DNA from: Comamonas sp. lk
GTDB taxonomy: Bacteria > Pseudomonadota > Gammaproteobacteria > Burkholderiales > Burkholderiaceae_C
Assembly (NCBI GenBank): GCA_945925985.1
Contig: CAMELV010000002.1
Span: 179,154 to 243,153, forward strand
Length of the DNA stretch: 64,000 nucleotides
Direction of reading: 5' to 3'
Numbering within the stretch: the stretch's first letter is position 1; each line of letters begins with the position of its first letter. Below the pieces are notes generated by a model. The model had not been told where the DNA came from, did no database searches, and worked only from the letters and a program-made list of their open reading frames with translations. This document shows positions 1-8,971 of this stretch, in pieces. Made by a program: the position numbers and the translations under genes.

Positions 1-1
1 A

Positions 2-523
2 GAAGTGATGGCTGAGTTCCGGCGCGGCACCGGACTACCCACCGCCACCAACATGGTGGCCACCGATTGGCGGGAGATGGCGCACACCATCTCGCTGCAG
101 TCGGTCGACATTCCGCTGGCCGACCCTCATTTTTGGACCATGCAGGGTTCGGTTCGGGTGGCGCAACTCTGCCAGATGTTTGACCTGACCTGGGGTTCGC
201 ACTCCAACAACCATTTTGATGTCTCGCTGGCCATGTTCACCCATGTCGCAGCCGCGGCACAGGGACGAGTCACCGCGATTGACACCCACTGGATCTGGCA
301 GGACGGTCAGCGGCTGACGCAGTCGCCGCTGCAGATCGTGGACGGCAGCATCACCGTGCCGGACCGACCCGGCCTGGGCATTGAGTTGGACATGCTGGAG
401 GTGGAAAAGGCCCATCAGCTGTACCTAAGCCATGGTCTGGGCGCCAGGGACGACGCCATCGCCATGCAGTACCTGATACCCGGCTGGACTTTTAACCCCA
501 AGCGGCCCTGTCTGCTGCGATAA
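2..523 (+). CDS. gudD: Glucarate dehydratase, C-terminal part (5' truncated by window)
   Basis: This is the last ~173 residues of a protein of about 440 residues; the frame is open to the window edge, so the real start lies upstream. The sequence follows E. coli GudD closely, including [36 protein letters not shown] and the C-terminal [10 protein letters not shown]. The His in GSHSNNHFD is the general base of the mandelate racemase/enolase-superfamily active site. The enzyme dehydrates D-glucarate to 5-keto-4-deoxyglucarate in the cytoplasm. Catalytic metal ligands and the N-terminal capping domain lie outside the window. It runs convergently into the ComFB-like gene with only seven bases between the stops. 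Confidence 0.93.
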   Translation, partial: EVMAEFRRGTGLPTATNMVATDWREMAHTISLQSVDIPLADPHFWTMQGSVRVAQLCQMFDLTWGSHSNNHFDVSLAMFTHVAAAAQGRVTAIDTHWIWQDGQRLTQSPLQIVDGSITVPDRPGLGIELDMLEVEKAHQLYLSHGLGARDDAIAMQYLIPGWTFNPKRPCLLR

Positions 524-530
524 GTCCTGA

Positions 531-824
531 TCAGCCCACTGGGGGTCGCCGCGTCGGGCCGGTCCGTTCAGCCACCCGAGCAAAACCAAAGGCCAGGGCT
601 TCGCTGATCCATTGGTCAATAATCTGCCGCTCCTGCTCGGTCAGGAAAAACATCAGATCCACATCGTGGCGGACGTAGCGCGCTGGCAAGCGGTTCAACG
701 CAATGCAGGCGACATCCGTGAGCATGTCATCGTCAAAATCCGGGTGGTCGTAAGACAAACGGATCACGTCTTCCAAGATCAGACGCTCGTAATAATTGTG
801 GACCTGCTCGAAATTTATGGTCAT
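531..824 (-). CDS. Late competence development ComFB family protein
   Basis: A protein of about 97 residues with the ComFB signature: an N-terminal helical stretch (NYYERLILEDVIRL), then DVACIALNRLPARYVRHDVD and an acidic LTEQE segment. In Bacillus ComFB sits in the comF competence operon, but its role is unknown; standalone copies are common in proteobacteria and cyanobacteria. I chose ATG at 824 because GAGGG sits about five bases upstream. An in-frame TTG at 839 would add five residues but overlaps that ribosome-binding site. It is monocistronic and convergent with gudD. A comEC gene is present elsewhere in the window (43165-40706), but nothing here ties the two together. Confidence 0.8.
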   Translation of the reverse strand: MTINFEQVHNYYERLILEDVIRLSYDHPDFDDDMLTDVACIALNRLPARYVRHDVDLMFFLTEQERQIIDQWISEALAFGFARVAERTGPTRRPPVG

Positions 825-1101
825 GAATCCCTCGGACAAAATCGTTCACTGGCGGCCCAAGAGGTGCATCTTACAAGAGTGGCTGCGCGTTGCTGGTGAG
901 AACCTTCAGCGCTCTCAGAGCCGGCTGACAAGCACTGGTTCAGACACCCATACGCGGCGATCAACCAGCTATTAAACTTGTAGCAGGCGTCGTACTGCGC
1001 TATAGTTATCTACATTGTTGGCGCGCAAGTCGCTGGCTGGCGGGGCCAGCGCCAAGGACAAGCCGCTTAGAGTTAACAAAGCCAAGAAGGAGATTCCGTT
1101 A
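825..1101. other. Intergenic region with promoter for the winged-helix regulator
   Basis: A 277-base gap between divergent genes. It holds the sigma70-type promoter annotated at 978-1006 and a good ribosome-binding site (AAGGAGA at 1087-1093) for the downstream gene. I see no other clear structure. Confidence 0.5.
978..1006 (+). promoter_or_regulatory. Sigma70-type promoter for the winged-helix regulator
   Basis: TTGTAG at 978-983 and TATAGT at 1001-1006 are separated by exactly 17 bases. Each hexamer is close to TTGACA/TATAAT. The predicted start lies near 1013, leaving an untranslated leader of about 90 bases before ATG 1102. Confidence 0.5.
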
Positions 1102-1413
1102 ATGAGTTCCAAGGAAAATGCAGCGACCAACCAGCTGCTGACGCTGCTGGAATCCCGGTATGCAATTCGCGTCTTGTGGGCCTTGAAAGACGGACACGCC
1201 CAGACCTTCCGCCTGCTACAGGACAGCGTTGGCGGCATCACCCCGAACACGCTCAATACCCGTATCAAGGCCCTTCGCGAAGCAGGATTGGTCGACCACA
1301 GCGGTGGTGGCTACGTCGTGACACCGGTTGGTGCAGATCTGCTCAAGCGGTTGGGCGACTTGCCGGCTTTCGCTGGTAAATGGGTGGCCGGCATGGCCAA
1401 GAAAAGCAGCTGA
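1102..1413 (+). CDS. Winged-helix transcriptional regulator (HxlR/PadR-like)
   Basis: A 103-residue DNA-binding protein, small enough to be a single winged-helix domain. The pattern LLTLLESRYAIRVLWALKDG, then a helix-turn-helix around GGITPNTLNTRIKALREAGLV and a wing (GGGYVVTPVGADLL), is typical of HxlR/MarR-type repressors. ATG 1102 was chosen because AAGGAGA lies eight bases upstream. The reading frame is open further upstream to 1015, but that part is low-complexity and crosses the leader. No effector-binding domain is visible, and the HxlR-type Cys sensor is absent. The target is unknown; FKBP downstream is the nearest gene. Confidence 0.75.
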   Translation: MSSKENAATNQLLTLLESRYAIRVLWALKDGHAQTFRLLQDSVGGITPNTLNTRIKALREAGLVDHSGGGYVVTPVGADLLKRLGDLPAFAGKWVAGMAKKSS

Positions 1414-1528
1414 CCGAAAGCATCACGCAGTCATCGCGACTGGCATAATCACCCGTTTTTTGCAGGGCTCGCTCGCACGTGTGCAGGCGGGACACGCAGC
1501 CATACTGATCACCATCTAGGACCCAACC

Positions 1529-1885
1529 ATGAGCACCAGCACCCCCTCCGGCCTCCAGTACGAAGACACCCTGCCCGGCACCGGGCCAGAGGCCGTCAGT
1601 GGCCAGCAGGTCACTGTGCATTACACCGGCTGGCTTTTCCAGGACGGCGTACAGGGCACAAAATTCGATTCCAGCAAGGACCGAGGTGACCCCTTCGTGT
1701 TCCCCTTGGGCGCCGGCATGGTCATCCGCGGTTGGGACGAGGGCGTGGCCGGCATGAAGGTTGGCGGGGCTCGCACCCTGATCATCCCGCCTGAATTGGG
1801 TTATGGCGCACGCGGCGCCGGCGGCGTCATTCCAGCCAACGCTACCCTCAAGTTTGACGTCGAACTGCTGGGCGTTTCGGGCTGA
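1529..1885 (+). CDS. FKBP-type peptidyl-prolyl cis-trans isomerase
   Basis: A 118-residue single-domain FKBP, the usual length of the minimal cytosolic form. Family landmarks are present: VTVHYTGWL, KFDSSKDRG, the VIRGWDEGVAGMKVGG core around residues 65-80, ELGYGARG and the C-terminal ATLKFDVELL strand. There is no signal peptide and no inserted SlyD-type chaperone flap, so it should be cytoplasmic, catalysing prolyl isomerisation during folding. It sits immediately upstream of the grpE-dnaK-dnaJ chaperone genes but is probably transcribed separately, because a sigma32-like promoter lies between them. Confidence 0.92.
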   Translation: MSTSTPSGLQYEDTLPGTGPEAVSGQQVTVHYTGWLFQDGVQGTKFDSSKDRGDPFVFPLGAGMVIRGWDEGVAGMKVGGARTLIIPPELGYGARGAGGVIPANATLKFDVELLGVSG

Positions 1886-1947
1886 TCTGACCGCGACCGC
1901 GCGGCGCAGACCCGCACAGAACCCGATATCAGACACGGGGCAGCACA

Positions 1948-1975
1948 CTTGAAATAGTCAAGACTGCCCTGATCT
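1948..1975 (+). promoter_or_regulatory. Sigma32-like heat-shock promoter upstream of grpE
   Basis: CTTGAA at 1948-1953 is a perfect match to the sigma32 -35 core. After 14 bases comes CCTGATCT (1968-1975), six of eight matches to the -10 consensus CCCCATNT. The position, 35 bases before the grpE ATG, fits a heat-shock promoter for grpE-dnaK-dnaJ. Confidence 0.55.
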
Positions 1976-2009
1976 GCCCAATGTTATTTTGATCAACCCA
2001 TTTGCATGT

Positions 2010-2570
2010 ATGTCTGATCCCAACACCTCCCCCCCTCCTTCAATGGCTACGAGCTACCAAAGCACTGAAGAAATGGTCGCAGCCCATGCTGCCATGGACG
2101 CGGGCGCTCTCGCCAAAACTCAGGCCGACCTGGCCGACCTGCAAGCCAAAAGTGCTGACTTAGCCGACCAATATCTGCGCGCCAAGGCTGAAGCCGAAAA
2201 TGCACGACGCCGAGCCGAGGACGAGATCGCCAAAGCGCGCCGATTTGCCGTCGAGGCCTTTGCTGAGAGCCTGCTTCCGGTGGCAGACAGCCTGGAAGCT
2301 GGTTTGCTCATCAAGGACGCCACCATCGAGCAGATCCGCGAAGGCGCGCAAGCCACTCTTCGCCAGTTGGTTGCGGCTTTCGAGCGCAACAAAGTGGTGG
2401 CGATTAACCCAAGCGCAGGTACCCGGTTTGACCCGCACCAACACCAGGCCATCAGTGTCGTGCCTTCGGAGCTTGACGCCAACACCGTCGTCACTGTCCT
2501 GCAAAAGGGCTATGCCATCGCTGAACGTGTGCTGCGGCCGGCTCTGGTGACGGTTAGCGCACCTAAATAA
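2010..2570 (+). CDS. grpE: Nucleotide exchange factor GrpE
   Basis: GrpE releases ADP from DnaK and so resets the Hsp70 cycle. The protein has the expected build: a disordered N-terminus, a long coiled coil with [21 protein letters not shown], a helical bundle ([16 protein letters not shown]) and a C-terminal beta domain with FDPHQHQAI and [21 protein letters not shown] placed the start at ATG 2010, giving 186 residues. A TTG at 1989 and an ATG at 2043 are alternatives; none has a strong ribosome-binding site. dnaK follows after 68 bases. Predicted control is heat shock through the sigma32-like site at 1948-1975. Confidence 0.95.
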   Translation: MSDPNTSPPPSMATSYQSTEEMVAAHAAMDAGALAKTQADLADLQAKSADLADQYLRAKAEAENARRRAEDEIAKARRFAVEAFAESLLPVADSLEAGLLIKDATIEQIREGAQATLRQLVAAFERNKVVAINPSAGTRFDPHQHQAISVVPSELDANTVVTVLQKGYAIAERVLRPALVTVSAPK

Positions 2571-2582
2571 TCATTCGCGCAG

Positions 2583-2600
2583 CTTGAAAAGCTTCAAGTC
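2583..2600 (+). repeat. Small inverted repeat between grpE and dnaK
   Basis: CTTGAA and TTCAAG flank a four-base AAGC centre in the 68-base grpE-dnaK gap. No U-tract follows, so it does not look like a terminator. It could be a weak mRNA hairpin or a coincidental sigma32 -35-like element; no matching -10 was found. Confidence 0.3.
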
Positions 2601-2638
2601 AGACGCAAGTTCAAAACATCTGAATACAGGAGTTCATC

Positions 2639-4597
2639 ATGGGAAGAATCATCGGAATTGATCTCGGCACCACCAACAGCTGTGTGGCCATCATGGAGGG
2701 AAACACCCCCAAAGTGATTGAAAACTCGGAGGGCGCACGCACCACCCCGAGCATCATCGCCTACCAAGAAGACGGCGAAGTGCTGGTGGGCGCCTCAGCC
2801 AAGCGCCAGGCAGTGACCAACCCCAGGAACACTTTGTTTGCCGTCAAACGTTTGATCGGCCGCAAGTTCACTGAAAAAGAGGTGCAAAAAGACCTCGATC
2901 TGATGCCCTACAAGATTGTGGCGGCTGACAACGGTGACGCCTGGGTCGAATCCCGTGGCAACCGTCTTGCGCCACAACAAGTCAGTGCGGACGTCCTGCG
3001 TAAGATGAAGAAAACGGCTGAAGACTACTTGGGCGAAGCCGTCACCGAGGCCGTGATCACCGTACCGGCTTACTTCAATGACGCTCAGCGCCAAGCAACC
3101 AAGGACGCCGGGCGCATCGCCGGCCTTGAAGTCAAACGCATCATCAATGAGCCGACCGCAGCAGCGCTGGCCTTTGGTCTGGACAAGAACGAGAAAGGTG
3201 ATCGCAAGATCGCGGTCTATGACCTCGGGGGCGGCACGTTTGACGTCTCCATCATCGAAATCGCAGACGTCGATGGCGAAAAGCAGTTCGAAGTTTTGTC
3301 GACCAATGGCGACACCTTCTTGGGCGGCGAAGATTTTGACCAGCGCATCATTGATTTCATCATCGGCGAATTCAAGAAAGATCAGGGCGTCGACCTGGGC
3401 AAAGACGTGTTGGCCCTGCAGCGACTCAAAGAAGCCGCCGAAAAGGCCAAGATCGAACTCTCCAGCAGTGCGCAGACCGACATCAACCTGCCCTACATTA
3501 CCGCCGACGCCTCGGGGCCGAAGCACCTGAGCATCAAACTGACGCGCTCCAAGCTCGAGTCGCTGGTCGAGGAGTTGATCGAGCGCACGATCGCGCCTTG
3601 CCGCACAGCCATCAAAGACGCCAGCGTGAACGTCGCAGATATCCATGACGTGATTTTGGTCGGTGGCATGACGCGCATGCCCAAGGTACAGGAAAAGGTC
3701 AAGGAACTGTTCGGCAAAGAGCCGCGCAAAGACGTCAACCCCGACGAAGCCGTGGCCGTGGGTGCCGCCATTCAGGGTCAGGTGCTGGCCGGAGACCGGA
3801 AAGACGTGCTGCTGCTGGACGTCACTCCTTTGAGCCTTGGGATTGAGACCATGGGTGGTGTGATGACCAAAATGATCACCAAGAACACCACCATACCGAC
3901 CAAGTTTGCACAGACCTTTTCAACGGCAGAAGATAACCAACCGGCCGTCACCATCAAAGTGTTCCAGGGCGAGCGTGAGATTGCGCTTGGCAACAAGATG
4001 CTGGGCGAGTTCAATCTGGAGGGTATCCCACCGTCGGCCCGTGGCACCCCGCAAATTGAAGTGTCTTTTGATATCGATGCCAATGGCATCCTGCACGTCG
4101 GCGCCAAAGACAAAGGCACCGGCAAAGAGAACAAGATCACGATCAAGGCCAATACCGGTTTGAGCGAAGCCGAAATCCAGCAAATGGTCAAGGATGCCGA
4201 GCTCAATGCGGCGGACGACAAGAAAAAACTGGAACTCGTGCAAGCCAAAAACCAGGCAGACGCCAGTCTCCACAGTGTGAAGAAAAGTCTGACGGAGTAC
4301 GGCGATAAGATCGACGCCGGCGAAAAGGAAAAAATCGAGGTGGCAGTCAAACAGCTTGAAGATGCGCTGAAGGGCGAAGACAAGGCGGCCATTGAAGAGC
4401 GCAGCACTGCGCTGATGACAGTAAGCCAAAAGCTGGGTGAAAAAATGTACGCCGACATGCAGGCCAAGCAAGCTGCTGAAGAAGCGGTCAATGCCAACGC
4501 TGAAGCAGCGACCGAGGCCGCCAAGACGACAGGCGGACAGGCCGCCATGGACGACAACGTGGTTGACGCGGAAGTCAAAGAAGTCAAGAAGGGCTGA
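2639..4597 (+). CDS. dnaK: Chaperone protein DnaK (Hsp70)
   Basis: A full-length 652-residue Hsp70. The N-terminal ATPase domain starts with [12 protein letters not shown] and contains the phosphate-binding loop [11 protein letters not shown] near residue 195 and [14 protein letters not shown] near 340. The linker [15 protein letters not shown] (about 390) leads into the substrate-binding beta domain and the helical lid. The C-terminus ends in an Ala-rich tail with the acidic [12 protein letters not shown] motif characteristic of bacterial DnaK. It binds exposed hydrophobic peptides in the cytoplasm in ATP-driven cycles with GrpE and DnaJ. A good ribosome-binding site (ACAGGAG) precedes ATG 2639. 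Confidence 0.99.
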   Translation: MGRIIGIDLGTTNSCVAIMEGNTPKVIENSEGARTTPSIIAYQEDGEVLVGASAKRQAVTNPRNTLFAVKRLIGRKFTEKEVQKDLDLMPYKIVAADNGDAWVESRGNRLAPQQVSADVLRKMKKTAEDYLGEAVTEAVITVPAYFNDAQRQATKDAGRIAGLEVKRIINEPTAAALAFGLDKNEKGDRKIAVYDLGGGTFDVSIIEIADVDGEKQFEVLSTNGDTFLGGEDFDQRIIDFIIGEFKKDQGVDLGKDVLALQRLKEAAEKAKIELSSSAQTDINLPYITADASGPKHLSIKLTRSKLESLVEELIERTIAPCRTAIKDASVNVADIHDVILVGGMTRMPKVQEKVKELFGKEPRKDVNPDEAVAVGAAIQGQVLAGDRKDVLLLDVTPLSLGIETMGGVMTKMITKNTTIPTKFAQTFSTAEDNQPAVTIKVFQGEREIALGNKMLGEFNLEGIPPSARGTPQIEVSFDIDANGILHVGAKDKGTGKENKITIKANTGLSEAEIQQMVKDAELNAADDKKKLELVQAKNQADASLHSVKKSLTEYGDKIDAGEKEKIEVAVKQLEDALKGEDKAAIEERSTALMTVSQKLGEKMYADMQAKQAAEEAVNANAEAATEAAKTTGGQAAMDDNVVDAEVKEVKKG

Positions 4598-4624
4598 GCC
4601 TGAGGACGGCCGAAATGGCACGCG

Positions 4625-4661
4625 CGCCGCGTTGAATCGCTTCAGGTGGTTCAGCGCGGCG
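4625..4661 (+). terminator. Hairpin between dnaK and dnaJ (attenuator/partial terminator)
   Basis: A 12-base stem (CGCCGCGTTGAA paired with TTCAGCGCGGCG, one G-U pair) encloses a 13-base loop and is followed by a short T-rich run (TTTGTATT). It lies in the 92-base dnaK-dnaJ gap and may lower dnaJ expression relative to dnaK or mark an mRNA processing site. Confidence 0.55.
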
Positions 4662-4689
4662 TTTGTATTGAAACTGGGCAACATCAAAC

Positions 4690-5820
4690 ATGGCAAAAAG
4701 AGACTTTTACGAAGTCCTGGGCGTTCCTAAGAACGCCTCTGATGAAGAAATCAAGAAGGCTTATCGCAAGCAGGCGATGAAGCACCACCCTGACCGCAAT
4801 CAGGGGGACGCGTCCAAGGCAGCCGAGGAAAAGTTCAAGGAGTCCAAGGAAGCCTATGAGATGCTGTCCGACCCCCAAAAGCGGGCTGCCTATGACCAGC
4901 ACGGTCATGCCGGTGTTGACCCGAACATGCGTCCCGGCGGGGCCGAGGCCTATGGCGGATTTGCCGAAGCCTTTGGTGATATTTTCGGCGATATGTTTAA
5001 CCAGCAGCGTGGCCGCGCGGGCGGCGGCAAGCAGGTGTTCCGCGGTAACGACCTCAGCTATGCGATGGAAGTCACGCTTGAAGAAGCGGCTCGCGGCAAG
5101 GACGCACAGATCCGCATTCCGAGCTGGGACAATTGCGATGTGTGCCATGGTAGCGGCGCCAAGCCTGGTACCCAGGTCAAGAGCTGTGGCACCTGCCATG
5201 GCTCTGGCTCGGTCCAAATGCGCCAAGGCTTTTTCAGTGTGCAACAGACCTGCCCGACCTGCCGAGGCGCAGGAAAAGTTATCCCCGAGCCCTGCACAGC
5301 GTGCAGCGGTCAAGGCAAGATCAAGCGCCAAAAAACGCTGGAGATCAAGATCCCCGCGGGCATTGATGGCGGTATGCGCATCCGCAGTGCCAGCAACGGT
5401 GAACCTGGTGCCAACGGTGGCCCGGCCGGAGACCTTTACATCGAGATTCGGCTCAAGAAGCACGACATCTTTGAGCGAGAAGGCGACGACATCCATTGCT
5501 CAGTGCCGGTTAGTTTTGCCACGGCCGCCATGGGCGGAGAGATCGAAGTCCCCACCCTGGCAGGCAAGGCAGCGATTGATATTCCGGAAGGCACCCAGAC
5601 GGGGAAACAATTCCGGCTGCGAGGCAAGGGCATCAAGGGCGTGCGCTCAAGTTACCCAGGCGACCTGTATTGCCACATCGTGATCGAAACCCCGGTAAAA
5701 CTCAGCGAGCACCAGCGCAAGCTGCTGCGCGAGCTAGACGAGTCGCTGAAAAAAGGCGGCGGCAAGCACTCCCCCAGTGGCGACACCTGGACCGACCGAC
5801 TGAAGAGTTTCTTCAGCTAG
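4690..5820 (+). CDS. dnaJ: Chaperone protein DnaJ (Hsp40)
   Basis: A 376-residue class I Hsp40. The N-terminal J domain carries the DnaK-stimulating HPD triad at residues 33-35. A Gly/Phe-rich segment ([17 protein letters not shown]) follows, then the zinc-finger domain with four CxxCxGxG repeats beginning CDVCHGSG near residue 149 ([24 protein letters not shown]). The C-terminal substrate-binding beta domains contain [20 protein letters not shown]. All eight zinc cysteines are present. It delivers unfolded clients to DnaK and stimulates its ATPase. It is the last gene of the chaperone operon and converges on the IclR gene. Confidence 0.98.
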   Translation: MAKRDFYEVLGVPKNASDEEIKKAYRKQAMKHHPDRNQGDASKAAEEKFKESKEAYEMLSDPQKRAAYDQHGHAGVDPNMRPGGAEAYGGFAEAFGDIFGDMFNQQRGRAGGGKQVFRGNDLSYAMEVTLEEAARGKDAQIRIPSWDNCDVCHGSGAKPGTQVKSCGTCHGSGSVQMRQGFFSVQQTCPTCRGAGKVIPEPCTACSGQGKIKRQKTLEIKIPAGIDGGMRIRSASNGEPGANGGPAGDLYIEIRLKKHDIFEREGDDIHCSVPVSFATAAMGGEIEVPTLAGKAAIDIPEGTQTGKQFRLRGKGIKGVRSSYPGDLYCHIVIETPVKLSEHQRKLLRELDESLKKGGGKHSPSGDTWTDRLKSFFS

Positions 5821-5846
5821 CTGACTCTGCCCAGCGCAGTCGCTGC

Positions 5847-6635
5847 CTACTCCAGCTCGGAGTGGCCTGTGTAGCACAGCAACTGTGACAGTCGTTCAGC
5901 AATTTCACGGACATGCCCTTCGACGTCCGGGATACTGGGGCTTTGGGGACGATCGAGCCGCTCGTAATGGGGCACAGTCAAGGCGGCAACGACCTCCCGG
6001 TCATTGCCAAAAATAGGGCGCGACACATCTGTGGCGCCGCGGATGCGACTGCTGGGCGAGGTGATAGCACCATCCCGTCTGGCCTCGTCGATCTGACGTA
6101 ACAACTGCGCGGCATCGATCTCCAGCTCACCATGAATACGGATCTGAGCTGCCAGCATACGGGTCCGCTCCGCCTCATCCCGAAAGGCCAACAGCACCTT
6201 GCCGGATGCAGTGTCACTGAGCTTGCCCAGCGCACCCACCTTGGCACCCATCGTGAACGGGCCAGGCGCGTCTACCTGCGCGACCACCAGCAACTGGCCA
6301 TCATGGTAGACACTCAAATGGCAGGACTGGTACGCACGCCCAGACAACTCCCTCATCAAGGGCGTTGCCGTGGCCACCAAAGACCGGAGCGGTTGTTGCC
6401 GGTGCGACAGCTCAAGCATTTTCAGGCTTAGGCTATACCGGTCGTTTTCGTCCAGGCTGAGGTAGCCCCGCTGCTCAAGGGTGACCGCCATGCGAAAAAT
6501 TTCACTCACGGTACGCCCCATCGCCTTGGCCAGGGCATTCAAGCTCATCGGCTGATCGGCGTTGGCGAGGACTTCCAGAATATCCAGGCCCTTGTCCAGA
6601 GCTGGCGCGGTGTACTTAGGGGAGGAACTGACCAT
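5847..6635 (-). CDS. IclR family transcriptional regulator
   Basis: A 262-residue regulator with an N-terminal winged helix (YTAPALDKGLDILEVLANA, then the helix-turn-helix around SLNALAKAMGRTVSEIFRM) and a C-terminal IclR effector-binding domain (GALGKLSDTASGKVLLAF, TSPSSRIRGATDVSRPIFG, VVAALTVPHYERL). IclR proteins are dimers that repress or activate catabolic operons in response to a small carbon compound. It is divergent from the ABC transporter/hydrolase operon starting at 6842. A perfect inverted repeat in the shared 206-base intergenic region (6669-6690) is the obvious candidate operator. It therefore probably controls the downstream catabolic genes and itself. Confidence 0.9.
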   Translation of the reverse strand: MVSSSPKYTAPALDKGLDILEVLANADQPMSLNALAKAMGRTVSEIFRMAVTLEQRGYLSLDENDRYSLSLKMLELSHRQQPLRSLVATATPLMRELSGRAYQSCHLSVYHDGQLLVVAQVDAPGPFTMGAKVGALGKLSDTASGKVLLAFRDEAERTRMLAAQIRIHGELEIDAAQLLRQIDEARRDGAITSPSSRIRGATDVSRPIFGNDREVVAALTVPHYERLDRPQSPSIPDVEGHVREIAERLSQLLCYTGHSELE

Positions 6636-6668
6636 TGAGATAGCTTAACGCTGAATTATGAGCAAAAT

Positions 6669-6690
6669 AATTTTTCACTTGTGAAAAATT
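6669..6690. promoter_or_regulatory. Perfect inverted repeat, candidate IclR operator
   Basis: AATTTTTCAC and its exact reverse complement GTGAAAAATT flank a two-base TT centre. It lies between the divergent IclR gene and the transporter operon, 34 bases from the IclR start codon. A dimeric regulator is expected to bind such a site. Assignment to this IclR protein is inferred from position. Confidence 0.55.
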
Positions 6691-6841
6691 TGGTCCTCAA
6701 TTTCTCTCTACGAAACAACTAGCTTCCAAAAATACCCAATATCAAGGGTTTTTACCCTCTATGGTCACCGGACTCCCACCTAAACTGATGTTTGATGCGA
6801 GGATATTCGATAGATTATTGAAAAATAATTTTACAAATAAA

Positions 6842-7504
6842 ATGGCCTACACTTTTCAGTTCAGAGATGTCTTTGCCCAGAAAGAGGCCATTGCCGACGG
6901 CATCGGGGTTACGCTGCAATTGAGCGCCATCACCATCGGCTTGGGCTTTGTGCTGGGTATCGCCGTCGCGGTCAGTCTGGTTTATGGTCGTGCCTGGCTG
7001 CAGGGCATGGCACGGGTCTACGTGGAAGTGATTCGCAACACCCCGCTCATCGTTCAACTGTTTCTTATTTTTTTCGGCTTGCCAGGCATTGGGATCAAGC
7101 TTGACGTAATGACCGCCAGCGTGCTCGCCCTCACCATCAACCTGGGCGCTTACACCGCAGAGATCGTTCGCGCCGGCATTGAGAGCGTGCCCAAATCTCA
7201 AATTGAAGCAGGGGTGTCGCTGGGCCTGACCGGCCCGCAGATTTTTCGTCACGTGGTGATGATGCCCGCGCTGAAAAATGTCTACCCATCGTTGTCGAGT
7301 CAGTTTGTGCTCATGATGCTGGCCACCAGTGTGGTGTCGCAAATCTCGGCGGCAGACCTGTTTCACGCCGGCTCCATCATCCAGTCTAGGACTTTTCGCG
7401 ACTTTGAGGTCTACACCGTCATCTCGCTGCTGTATCTTTGCCTGACGCTGATGATGCGTGGCGGTTTCGGCTTGTGTTACCACCTGATCTTCCGCAGACG
7501 ATGA
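6842..7504 (+). CDS. Polar amino acid-type ABC transporter permease (first)
   Basis: An inner-membrane permease of the HisQM/GltJK family with about five hydrophobic segments. The cytoplasmic coupling loop reads GIESVPKSQIEAGVSLGLTGPQIFRHVVMMPALKNVYPS, the EAA motif that contacts the ATPase. VIRNTPLIVQLFLIFFGLP is another family hallmark. The start is uncertain. ATG 6842 (MAYTFQFRD) gives a normal N-terminus, but neither it nor the upstream ATGs at 6761 and 6788 has a ribosome-binding site. It is translationally coupled to the second permease through an ATGA overlap at 7501-7504. Confidence 0.88.
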   Translation: MAYTFQFRDVFAQKEAIADGIGVTLQLSAITIGLGFVLGIAVAVSLVYGRAWLQGMARVYVEVIRNTPLIVQLFLIFFGLPGIGIKLDVMTASVLALTINLGAYTAEIVRAGIESVPKSQIEAGVSLGLTGPQIFRHVVMMPALKNVYPSLSSQFVLMMLATSVVSQISAADLFHAGSIIQSRTFRDFEVYTVISLLYLCLTLMMRGGFGLCYHLIFRRR

Positions 7505-8151
7505 TTCGCGAACTCGCCCTGGTCGATGTCTATTTCCTGCTGCTGGCCGTGCGCTGGACTATCGGGTTGACCCTGCTGGCCCTGCTTGGAGGCGGCACCG
7601 TTGGTCTGTTTGTGGCTGCTTTTGGTGCCTCCAGGCACCGACTGTTGCGCAGCCTGGCGTTCGGCTATGTCGGAATCGTCCAAGGCATTCCGCTGCTGGG
7701 CTGGCTGTTTATTTTCTATTTCGGCCTGTCCATTGCCGGCTACAACCTGCCGCCACTGGCGGCAGCTACGGTGGGTTTTTCCATTTATGCCGGCGCCTTC
7801 CTAGGGGAAATCTGGCGGGGCGCACTCATTGCCATTCCCAAAACCCAGTGGGAAGCCGGTGTCTCCATAGGGCTGACCTACTTGGAGCAGTTGCGCCACG
7901 TCATCATCCCCCAGGCGGTTCGGATCGCTATCCCGCCCACGGTGGGCTTTATGGTTCAGCTGATTAAAAACACGTCTTTGGGCGCGGTCATCGGCTTCGT
8001 TGAGTTGACGCGCGAAGGCCAGCTGACCACCGCGTCCACCTTCCAGCCCTTCTCGGTCTACCTGCTGGTCGCCCTGATGTATTTCAGCCTGTGCTACCCC
8101 CTCACTCGGTACAGCCGAATACTGGAAAGGAAACGACGTGCCCTTCGTTGA
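7501..8151 (+). CDS. Polar amino acid-type ABC transporter permease (second)
   Basis: The partner permease of the importer, 216 residues, again with the family coupling loop (GALIAIPKTQWEAGVSIGLTYLEQLRHVIIPQAVRIAIPP) and several transmembrane segments (for example TIGLTLLALLGGGTVGLFVA). ATG 7501 overlaps the stop of the first permease by four bases (ATGA), which fixes the start against an in-frame upstream extension to 7438. Together the two permeases form the heterodimeric channel. The ATPase start lies inside its last codons. Confidence 0.9.
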   Translation: MIRELALVDVYFLLLAVRWTIGLTLLALLGGGTVGLFVAAFGASRHRLLRSLAFGYVGIVQGIPLLGWLFIFYFGLSIAGYNLPPLAAATVGFSIYAGAFLGEIWRGALIAIPKTQWEAGVSIGLTYLEQLRHVIIPQAVRIAIPPTVGFMVQLIKNTSLGAVIGFVELTREGQLTTASTFQPFSVYLLVALMYFSLCYPLTRYSRILERKRRALR

Positions 8152-8869
8152 ATTGAAATCGGTGGTCAAACGTTATGGCAACAACACCGTCTTGCAAGAT
8201 GTTGACCTGAGCATCGAAAAAGGCGAAATCATTGCAGTCATCGGCCGTTCTGGCTCCGGCAAGAGCACCATGCTGCGTTGCATCAACGGCCTCGAGCCCG
8301 TGCAGGCGGGCGAGGTCTGGGTCGATGGCGTCGCCGTGCATGATGCCACCGCCAATTTGCGCGAGCTGCGCGCGCGCGTCGGCATCGTGTTTCAGAGCTT
8401 CAACCTGTTCCCGCACCTCACAGTAGAACGCAACATCACTCTGGGCCCAATGATCGTCAAGGGCGTGCCTGCCGCGGAGGCGGCCGCCTTGGCACGCGCC
8501 GCGCTGCGCAAGGTTGGCCTCGAGGAGAAGATCGGGGCTTACGCTGACGAACTGTCCGGCGGACAGCAACAGCGAGTGGCCATTGCACGCTCCTTGGCCA
8601 TGGCGCCGAGCTTGATGCTGTTTGATGAAATCACCTCCGCGCTCGACCCAGAGCTGGTCGGCGAGGTGTTGCTGGTGCTCGAAGAAATGGCCCGTGAAGG
8701 CATGACCATGCTGCTGGTCACTCACGAAATGAGCTTCGCTCGACGAGTGGCGCACCGGGTGGTCTTCATGCACCAGGGCAAGGTCTGGGAACAGGGGCCG
8801 GCCAAAGATTTTTTTGCCGACCCGAAAACCCCTGAGTTAAAGAGCTTTCTCAGCGCAGTGCTGCACTGA
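8138..8869 (+). CDS. Polar amino acid-type ABC transporter ATP-binding protein
   Basis: A 243-residue ATPase of the GlnQ/HisP type. Walker A is GRSGSGKSTM (about residues 35-44), the Q-loop is VFQSFNLFPH, the signature LSGGQQQR near residue 140, Walker B LMLFDEITSALDPE and the switch His VTHEMSFARRVA. The start is GTG 8138, with GAAAGG seven bases upstream. The gene overlaps the second permease by 14 bases. It powers uptake by the permease pair using ligand delivered by the periplasmic protein encoded next. Confidence 0.95.
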   Translation: MPFVELKSVVKRYGNNTVLQDVDLSIEKGEIIAVIGRSGSGKSTMLRCINGLEPVQAGEVWVDGVAVHDATANLRELRARVGIVFQSFNLFPHLTVERNITLGPMIVKGVPAAEAAALARAALRKVGLEEKIGAYADELSGGQQQRVAIARSLAMAPSLMLFDEITSALDPELVGEVLLVLEEMAREGMTMLLVTHEMSFARRVAHRVVFMHQGKVWEQGPAKDFFADPKTPELKSFLSAVLH

Positions 8870-8883
8870 AGAATGACCGCAGA

Positions 8884-8905
8884 TTTGCCGTTACTTCCCG
8901 GCAAA
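8884..8905 (+). repeat. Intercistronic stem-loop before the binding-protein gene
   Basis: TTTGCCG and CGGCAAA form a seven-base stem with an eight-base loop in the 102-base gap between the ATPase and binding-protein genes. No U-run follows. Such loops often set relative mRNA levels between transporter cistrons; that role is inferred. Confidence 0.35.
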
Positions 8906-8971
8906 GCCGTCATGCCCACGTGGCGGGACGGACAAGCAGGAAGACCCATTGGTTTTTTATAGGAGCTAGTT

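Noticed and set aside
2795..3646. 283-residue minus-strand frame inside dnaK
   Set aside because: Antisense to a fully conserved DnaK; a common artefact in dnaK genes.
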